NCBI GenBank assembly: GCA_017311185.1
Contig: JAESUZ010000968.1
Location: 868,001-932,000 of the forward strand
DNA length: 64,000 nt
From: Proteles cristata cristata
Lineage: Eukaryota > Chordata > Mammalia > Carnivora > Hyaenidae
Reading direction: 5' to 3'
Shown here: positions 57,841-64,000 of the stretch, piece by piece
Position numbering within the stretch: the stretch's first letter is position 1
How the letters are laid out: each line of letters starts with the position of its first letter
The notes under the pieces: generated by a model
The model's input: only the letters and a program-made list of their open reading frames with translations
Database searches by the model: none
Told to the model about the DNA's origin: nothing
Translations under genes and position numbers: made by a program

Positions 57841-57853
57841 AAAAACAAAAACA

Positions 57854-58068
57854 GGCGCACCTGGGTGGCTCAGTCAGTTAAACATCGACTTCGGCTCAGC
57901 TCATGATGTCACAGTTTGTGGGTTCAGCATCGGGCTCCGTGCTGACAGCTCAGAGCCTGGAGCCTGCTTCCAATTCTGTGTCTTCCTCTCTCTCTGCCCC
58001 CTCCTACTTGTGCTCTGTCTCTCTCTCAAAAATAAACATTAAAAATTTTATTTAAAAAAAAACTATTA
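57854..58068 (+). mobile_element. Felid SINE, tandem neighbour
   Basis: Begins 13 bp after the previous tail; probably inserted in that tail. Confidence 0.93.
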
Positions 58069-58282
58069 AAAACAAAAACAAAAAACTCTCTGAAATATAG
58101 AAACAGAGGGGGAACTTCCTCAACTTGATTAAGAGTATCTTCAAAAAATCCTATAGCTAACATTCTACTCAATGGTGAAAGACTAGAGGCTTACACCCCA
58201 AGATCAAACCAAAGCAAACATGCTGGCTCTCCCCACTCTTATTCAGCTAGTGTCATAAGGTGTAGCCAGGGCAGTAAGACCA

Positions 58283-58304
58283 AAAAAAAAAAAAAAAAAA
58301 AAAA
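58283..58304. repeat. Poly(A) run
   Basis: About 22 adenines inside the L1 reverse-transcriptase region. Confidence 0.95.
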
Positions 58305-58480
58305 AGGGAAATGACATGTGTACAGATGAGAAAGGAAAGGATAAATCTATCCCTATTTGCAGATGACATGATTGCCTCTGTAGGAAATTCTAAGAAATGT
58401 ACAGAAACCCGCCTAGAATAAGTGAGTTTAACAAGGTCTCAGGATACAAGATAAACACATAAAACTAAACATAGAATACC

Positions 58481-59639
58481 CTGAATTCTATTTGCCCTTT
58501 GGAAGACCCTGTCAAGAGGACAAAAAGACAAGCTAGCGTGGGAGCGAGCATGTGTTAAAATTAGTAGAGAAATCTCACTAAAATGGAGTCGGGGAATGGC
58601 AGGGGGAGTTCTCTCCTGTGCTAACACTTATCCCCAATCGCAAATCCAAAAGGAAGAGACTATTTGCAAGCTGATGCTTCACTACCTTGCAGCCGGAGGA
58701 GGAAAGCCTTTCCTCCTTCCCCGGCAACAGCCCAGCCAATGAGAGACTGACACATGAAACTTATAACAAAGTTTAAAGCACACATTTAGCGATACGCAGA
58801 ATCATTACTGCGTATTCCTTACCCTCACTCATCTGGACACATCATACACAAATACTGCACGCACACACACACACACACACACACCCTCCACCACACTGAC
58901 ACCCGGATGCTGTCACCAGTTACAGGGCGACACTTCCTCAGCATCCACAGTAGGCACAGATGGACACCCTGTGCAACCGCGTCCCTGGACTCCACATGGT
59001 TTGCCCCCGGCAAAGGACATCTGGGCCCCCAAATGCCTCAGGCTTGGGCTCTTCCCCCACTACCCCCCCTTTGCACACAACTCTCACACTTCCCATGCAG
59101 GAATGTGGCCCTGGTGGAGTAGCCGGCTGGCCAGAGCATGCTGGGACAGGAGGCACACAGGATGCCTGCTCTCCCAGGGTGACACTGGGCAGGAGACAAG
59201 GAACAGGCTAATGTAGCCGCAGGCACTCTTCCTTTGCTTCCTCTTTGCCTAGCACTGTGCTCCTTGGAATCACGCACACACACACAGACAATGACATTCT
59301 ACCCAGTCACACCTAGTGCCTCCAGCCATCGAATCCTTCTCCACCCGCCCCAACCCAGCCTCCTTATAGAAGGCTTTCCTGGATCAGCGCAGCCCCAGAA
59401 CCCTCCTTCCAAACATCACTCAGCACTGCAGGGTTCCTTGCTGACACTGAAGGACAGGAGGCTCAGGAGTGTGCGTTTCTGGGGAGGGGGGTCGCGGGGA
59501 GTGCATTGTGCCTGGAGCCCCCCAGCCTCAGCTCCTACCACCCCCTTCACAGCCCTCTCCCTTCAAAGACAGCGACATCCTGCACCCTCTGGGGCACACA
59601 CACCGCACAGACGTGCCTCAGGTCCTGAGCACAACGCTG
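58481..59639. other. Intergenic, nothing recognised
   Basis: Contains a (CA)n run at 58860-58884. No gene. Confidence 0.4.
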
Positions 59640-59688
59640 CTGCTTCTCTCTCAAAGTAAATAAATAAACTTAAAAAAAAAAAAAAAAG
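59640..59688 (+). mobile_element. SINE 3'-tail fragment
   Basis: 'tctctctcaaagtaaataaa' with poly(A); only the last part of a SINE. Confidence 0.6.
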
Positions 59689-59769
59689 CAACCCGTCCTC
59701 ATTAGCAGCCGCTCCCCATTTCCTCCCAACGCCCCCACCCCCAGCTCCTGGCAGCCACCCCATCTACTT

Positions 59770-60680
59770 TCTGTCTCTGCAGATTTTCCTGTTCCTGGTA
59801 TTTTTTGAAAATGGAATTACCTAGTGCGTCAGGCTTTGTGACTGGCATCTTTAACTTATCATAAAGTTGTCAAAGCTTAGCCAGGTATCAGTACTTTATT
59901 CCTTTTTATGGCCAAATAATATTCCATTGATAGACATATCACGTTTGGTTAACCATTTGCCAGCTGACACTTAGGGTGTTTCCTTTTTTTTTTTTTTTTT
60001 TTTTTGAGAGAGAGAGAGAGAAAGAGCAGGTGCGCGAGTCAGGGAGGGGCAGAGAGAGAGGAAGACAAAGGATTCAAAGCAGGCTGCAGGCTCTGAGCTG
60101 TCAGCACAGAGCCCAATGCGGGGCTCGAACCCACAAACCGTGAGATCATGACCCTAGCCAAAATCAGACACTTAACCGCTGAGCCCCTGGGGCGCCCCTG
60201 GGGCGCCCCTGGGTGTTCCCACTTCTTGCTATTATGAATAGCGTTGCTGTGAGCATTCATGTATGTGCTTTTGCGCAAACACATTTCTCATCTCCCTTGA
60301 GTCAATACCTAGAAGTGGAATTGCCGGGGCAAAAAAGTCACTCTACCTGTTGAGGAACTGCCAGGCTGTTCTCAAAAGCAACCTGACGTTTCACGTTCCC
60401 ATCAGGGTGTGAGAGTTCCAGTTCCTCCAGCTCCTCGTCACCACTTGTTTGTGTGCGTCTTTATGACCCCGGCCGTCCTAGTAAGGATGCAGTGGCATTC
60501 CTTTGTGCCTTTGACTGGCATCTGCCTAATGACTAATGGCCTGGAGCGTCTATCTCTTCATGCGCTTCTCACCCATTCATGTGTCTTCTTTGTCTATTCG
60601 GAATGTCTGTTTGGACCCTTTGACCATTTTCTAAATTAGGTTATTTGCCTTTTTATTATTGGGTTGTAAGCACCAAGGCA
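59770..60680 (-). mobile_element. L1M ORF2 3' end, reverse
   Basis: Reverse-complement L1 text: 'ccaaataatattccattgat', 'agtggaattgccggggcaaa', 'tagtaaggatgcagtggcat' and 'ccctttgaccattttctaaa'. Interrupted by a SINE at 59984-60210. Confidence 0.82.
59984..60210 (-). mobile_element. Felid SINE with duplicated head
   Basis: Flanked by gggtgtt(t/c)cc at 59974-59983 and 60211-60220. The terminal ggggcgcccct is tandemly repeated. Confidence 0.92.
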
Positions 60681-60894
60681 GATATTAAACACAAAGCTGA
60701 TTGGAGCTGTTTGCCCAGAGCCAAAGTCTTATTTGCAGAGTTCCTGAAGTTTGGCCCCTGGGCACGAAGCTTCCCCCCCTCCCCCCCTCCACCTCGTGTC
60801 CTCTGCAGCCCTGCCCAGCACATCTGATCCCTGAGCCTCAGGAGCAAGGCCTCTCTCCTTGTCCACCCCTCCCAACCCAAGTAACTCAGAACTA

Positions 60895-61010
60895 ACCCTT
60901 CCTCATAGGTGAGGAACTTGAGGCTCAAGGAGGAAAAGTACTTGCTCAAGTTCACACCGCTGGGGAGGGGCAGCCGGGCTCACCTTTAGGTCTATCCAGC
61001 TACATCCCAC
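60895..61010 (-). repeat. MIR fragment
   Basis: 'gtgaggaacttgaggctcaa' and 'cttgctcaagttcacaccgc', antisense MIR core. Confidence 0.7.
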
Positions 61011-61079
61011 ACTCTCTCCACACACTCCCTGCACATTTGCATGTTCCGCCTGGGCTGTTTTCTGATTTACATTCCCGCC

Positions 61080-61205
61080 GAGTCCATATTCCCAGCCCTG
61101 TGAGGTGGGTCATGCAGACATTTAGCAGAAGAGGAAACTAATGTAAGAGGTGACATCACTTTCCTCGGCCTTGCAGCTAACAAGAGACAGAGGCACCCCA
61201 CCCCA
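61080..61205 (-). repeat. MIR fragment
   Basis: 'agcagaagaggaaactaatg' and 'tcggccttgcagctaacaag', antisense MIR, less conserved. Confidence 0.6.
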
Positions 61206-62100
61206 CCCTCCACCCCCAGGCACCACCAGCAATCCATTCTCTGGCCCAATGCGCCTGACTTCACCACCCCCTACACCCAGCCACGGTGCCTAGGGCTTCT
61301 GTTTCTCTTCTGGCCCAAAGCCACCCTCCCTAAACAGGAAACAGAGCAGCCAGCAGTCCGGTGAAATGGACGCAGGCTACACCAAGTTCCTCCGGGACAG
61401 CCCCCACCCAGCACCAGCTGGGCCCTCTGGCCGGGCACTCCCAGCCCTGCCCAGCCCAGCCCCTATAGGCCCAGCCCAAGACCTTTGCCCAGAAAGAAGC
61501 AGGGACCCTGGCTTTCATGGCCCTCTGGCCCTGTTTATCTTACTCTCCTACCACCCCAGGGCCTGGGCACTTAGGGACGAGACTGCCAGCGAGTGGTTTG
61601 ATAGCTATGGGCCAAACCAGCTCAGTGAGGTCTCTCATCTCACCTGGAGGTGCCCTTTGTTCTTATTAGATTACAAAGCTCCCTCGTGGCAAAGAAAACG
61701 CACAGAAACCCCCGCCCGTTTGAGGACATTCTGGATGTCTGAGTGGAGATGACATACTGGAGAGGAGAGAGAAAAAATGAAAAATAAATTCAAAAACTCA
61801 AGTATGACGGAGGGTGTTTAACGCTAAGGAGAGTATAAAGTCTGCAAAGGAGACAGGACATTGTAGGGTGAATGGCTGCAGGAAATCCAACGGCTGGAGT
61901 GAGGGGTGAGACAGAATGGGGGCAGCCCAAGCAGAAGCACCAAGGCCAATGCCTTAGAAAGGCTCTAAGCAGGATCGGGGATAGCCCAGGTGTGGGAGTG
62001 TGAACATGAATAAAGGGAAGCCCCGCTGAAGTGGACCACAGATGCTAGAAGGAGAGGCTGGGGCTGCGGCAGGTCATACCACTCCATGTCAGTTACAGGA
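61206..62100. other. Intergenic, nothing recognised
   Basis: A 128-codon frame at 61366-61752 has no recognisable family. Not called. Confidence 0.35.
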
Positions 62101-62335
62101 AGAGCTGTCAATTACAGGCCCAATAGAGAAGGACATACAGACCACCCTTGAAACTCAGCCAATGAGAATCCCTCATCACCCTGAGCTCCTGCTTCTGTCC
62201 AATGGACTTGCATTCCAAACAAGCTCTCCCAACTTCCTCCTTCTTCTCCATAAAATAATGGTCCCCAATCTGTCAGATTTGCCCAAAGAAAGGCATTTTT
62301 GCTGATGAAGTAATGGACAGTTCTATGGGTTCTTT
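62101..62335 (+). other. LTR-like or promoter-like block
   Basis: Three CCAAT boxes at 62120, 62159 and 62199 (39 and 40 bp apart) and a TATA-like cataaaataa at 62249. Such spacing is reminiscent of a retroviral-type LTR U3. No viral coding sequence is seen nearby. The call is tentative. Confidence 0.35.
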
Positions 62336-62337
62336 TT

Positions 62338-62525
62338 AATGTGGTTTTAAATTTATTTTGGCGGTGGGGGGTTGTGCAGAGAGAGAGGGAGACACAGAAT
62401 CTGAAGCAGGCTCCAGGCTCTGAGCTGTCAGCACAGAGCCTGATGCGGGGCTTGAACTCACAAGCCGTGAGATATTGACCTGAGCCAAAGTCTACGCTCA
62501 ACCGACTGAGCCACCCAGGCGCCCC
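62338..62525 (-). mobile_element. Felid SINE
   Basis: From 'tttaaatttattttggcggt' to 'gagccacccaggcgcccc'. The CT part is diverged. Confidence 0.9.
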
Positions 62526-62654
62526 TCAAGCTCTATGCTTTGTGCCCACGCCCTCCAGGCTTTATTTGGGAACTGTTGTGAGGCCTTGGTTTTTATTGAA
62601 GGGTTTTTTGGTGTGTTTTTGTTTTTGTTGTTTTTTTTTAATCTGTGAGAGCAC

Positions 62655-62815
62655 TCACTGGCCTTCAGTCTGATTCCTTGTCAGAACCACACTGTTCCTG
62701 TTGGAACTGGGCCAGCCTTCGATCCAATTACTTTAGAACTGGGCTGTTCCTAATGGAACTGGGCTGGCCTTTGGGCTGATTATTTCTGGAACCAGGCTAT
62801 TCCTGGTGGAATTTT
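62655..62815 (+). repeat. Minisatellite with about 53-bp unit
   Basis: About three imperfect copies: a partial one before 62685, then units starting at 62685, 62737 and 62790. Each has a(g/c)(t/c)gttcct followed by 'ggaactgggc'. Confidence 0.75.
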
Positions 62816-63100
62816 ACTCTTTGTTGCAGAGAAAAACCCCTAAAAAAAGGTACCCCCGTCATCAGAATGCTTTGAGGGCGCCCCTCCTTACTGGTTCTCT
62901 GGCTGGTTTTATGTTTAAAACTATGGTCCCTCCACATGCACATTATAACTAAGTGAACCGACTTACCCAAGAGTAATTTAGAACTGTAATGGCCAGAACT
63001 TTTGATCTCCCCAAATTTGTCTTACTCAAAACTAAATTAGAAAGCCATGACGCCATTTAAAAGAAAAAATGGGATACCTGTTTTAATTGGTACTATGAGG
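62816..63100. other. AT-rich intergenic, unassigned
   Basis: Possibly a continuation of the LTR-like block. No coding sequence. Confidence 0.35.
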
Positions 63101-63212
63101 GGTGCCTGACTGGCTGTGTTGGTGGAGCATGTAGCTATTGGTCTCAGAGTTGTGGGTTTGAGCCCCATGTTGGGTATAGAGATTACCTAAAAATAAAATC
63201 TTAGAAATAAGT
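63101..63212 (+). mobile_element. Short-type carnivore tRNA-SINE
   Basis: 'ggtgcctgactggctgtgtt', 'gttgtgggtttgagccccat' and 'tatagagattacctaaaaat'. Confidence 0.88.
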
Positions 63213-63441
63213 AAATAAGTGGTGCCTTGGGCTTCCAGGTGTTTTCAGCATTCTAAATTTGCCACTTTGAAAAATACCATTTCTAAATTAGCAGAGGCAA
63301 ACAATTGAAAGAAATCAAAATGGCATCTGAGGCCTCTTTCCCTCCCCTGTCTTTTCTGTCTGCTGACGGATGGTGGCCATCTTGTGCTCAGGCCCCGCCC
63401 CCGGTGGCGCTATTTTCCTGTTCTCCTTTGTCTCCTCACTC
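63213..63441. other. Intergenic with CTCF-like site
   Basis: Contains ccgcccccggtggcgctat at about 63395-63412, resembling a CTCF core. Otherwise unassigned. Confidence 0.3.
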
Positions 63442-63457
63442 CCTCCTCTCCTGAATC

Positions 63458-63684
63458 TTTTTTTTTTTTTCAATTTTTTTATTTACTTCTGAGAGAGAGA
63501 GAGAGAGACTGCGAGAGAGCATGAACAGGGGAGGGTCAGAGAGAGAGGGAGACACAGAACCGGAAATAGGCTCCAGCCTCTGAGCTAGCCTGAGGCAGGA
63601 CTCGAACCCACGAACCCACGAACCGTGAGATCATGACCTGAGCTAAAGTACGACGCTCAACCGACTGAGCCACCCAGGCATCCG
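63458..63684 (-). mobile_element. Felid SINE
   Basis: Exact 16-bp duplication cctcctctcctgaatc at 63442-63457 and 63685-63700. The B-box region carries a local duplication (cccacgaacccacgaac). Confidence 0.96.
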
Positions 63685-63809
63685 CCTCCTCTCCTGAATC
63701 GAATTAAAGCCCACCTGGAAGGTTAAGGCTTCTGGATATCCTACTACACCTCAAGTTTCTTATGTTCCTCACCTAAGAATGGATTAGGAGCCATAGTTAA
63801 AAGAGTTTT

Positions 63810-63988
63810 CTGAGGCACCTGGGTGGCTCAGATCATGATTTTCCTGGTTTGGGGTTTGAGCCCCATGGTGGGCTCGGTGCTGACAGCTCAGAGCCTGGAG
63901 CCTGCTTCAGATTCTGTGTCTCCATCTCTGTCTTCCCCTACACCCCTTGTGCCCTATCTCTCTGAAAAATAAACATTTAAAAAATTGT
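63810..63988 (+). mobile_element. Felid SINE with internal deletion
   Basis: The head jumps from ggctcag to atcatgattt, so about 30 bp of the A-box to B-box spacer are missing. The tail is intact. Confidence 0.9.
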
Positions 63989-64000
63989 TAAATATGAATA

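Larger units (their letters stand above)
54125..58480 (+). mobile_element. Old L1M mosaic from 5' UTR to reverse transcriptase
   Basis: Starts near 54140 with an L1-like 5' end ('cttctaagaagatggagtag'), continues through 5' UTR-like text to 55428, then ORF2 pieces at 56070-56540, 57290-57605 and 58080-58480. The last includes ctatttgcagatgacatgat (LFADDMI), the reverse-transcriptase catalytic motif. No frame is intact. It is interrupted by six to seven SINEs and an unrelated 0.5-kb insert. The 3' end is missing. Confidence 0.75.

Noticed and set aside
1431..63988. tRNA genes (A and B boxes with GGTTCGA-like motifs at many places)
   Set aside because: Each lies in the head of a dispersed SINE with target-site duplications; none folds into a stand-alone tRNA context.

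Overview
The window is nuclear DNA from a carnivoran mammal, most likely a felid. The main evidence is about 37 copies of a tRNA-derived SINE with the cat-type body (head ending in a B box, then a 'gctgacagctcagagcctgg' body and a CT-rich 3' part); the dog-type sequence is absent. Around them lie old mammalian repeats (MIR, L2, MER5-like, L1M). There are no bacterial operons, phage genes or CRISPR arrays. Three protein-coding genes can be read with confidence: TMEM270 (minus, 3 coding exons), METTL27 (plus, 5 coding exons plus a non-coding first exon) and CLDN4 (minus, single coding exon). This is the gene order of the Williams-Beuren region (human 7q11.23) between ELN and CLDN3, read in the opposite direction to the human reference.

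Layout. 1-14.4 kb is GC-rich intergenic DNA on the expected ELN side, with old MIR and L2 fragments and only three SINEs. TMEM270 occupies 14.42-16.29 kb. From 16.4 to 29.7 kb is the spacer between the divergent TMEM270 and METTL27 genes; it holds a CpG-rich patch with two CTCF-like motifs, a 5'-inverted L1, other L1M pieces, an L2 ORF remnant and a MER5-like element split by a SINE-in-SINE. METTL27 runs from about 29.84 to 33.71 kb and CLDN4 from about 36.25 down to 34.60 kb; they converge tail to tail. From 36.5 to 64 kb is gene-free DNA towards the expected CLDN3 side, increasingly rich in L1 and SINE copies, with a mosaic L1M running from its 5' UTR to the reverse transcriptase motif at 54.1-58.5 kb.

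The genes do not form one pathway. CLDN4 is a tight-junction claudin, METTL27 a class I SAM-dependent methyltransferase-like protein, and TMEM270 a poorly characterised membrane protein. Regulatory features that stand out are a TATA-like box with three TGAGTCA (AP-1) sites upstream of CLDN4, and four CCAAT boxes with two GC boxes at the METTL27 promoter.

I found no convincing undescribed system. The best leads are a METTL27 C-terminus in the likely ancestral frame, a candidate boundary element at 19.8-20.0 kb, an LTR-like block with three evenly spaced CCAAT boxes and a nearby 53-bp minisatellite at 62.1-62.8 kb, and an unidentified 1.7-kb segment at 52.0-53.7 kb. Repeat names come from remembered consensus sequences and their edges are good to about 10-30 bp.
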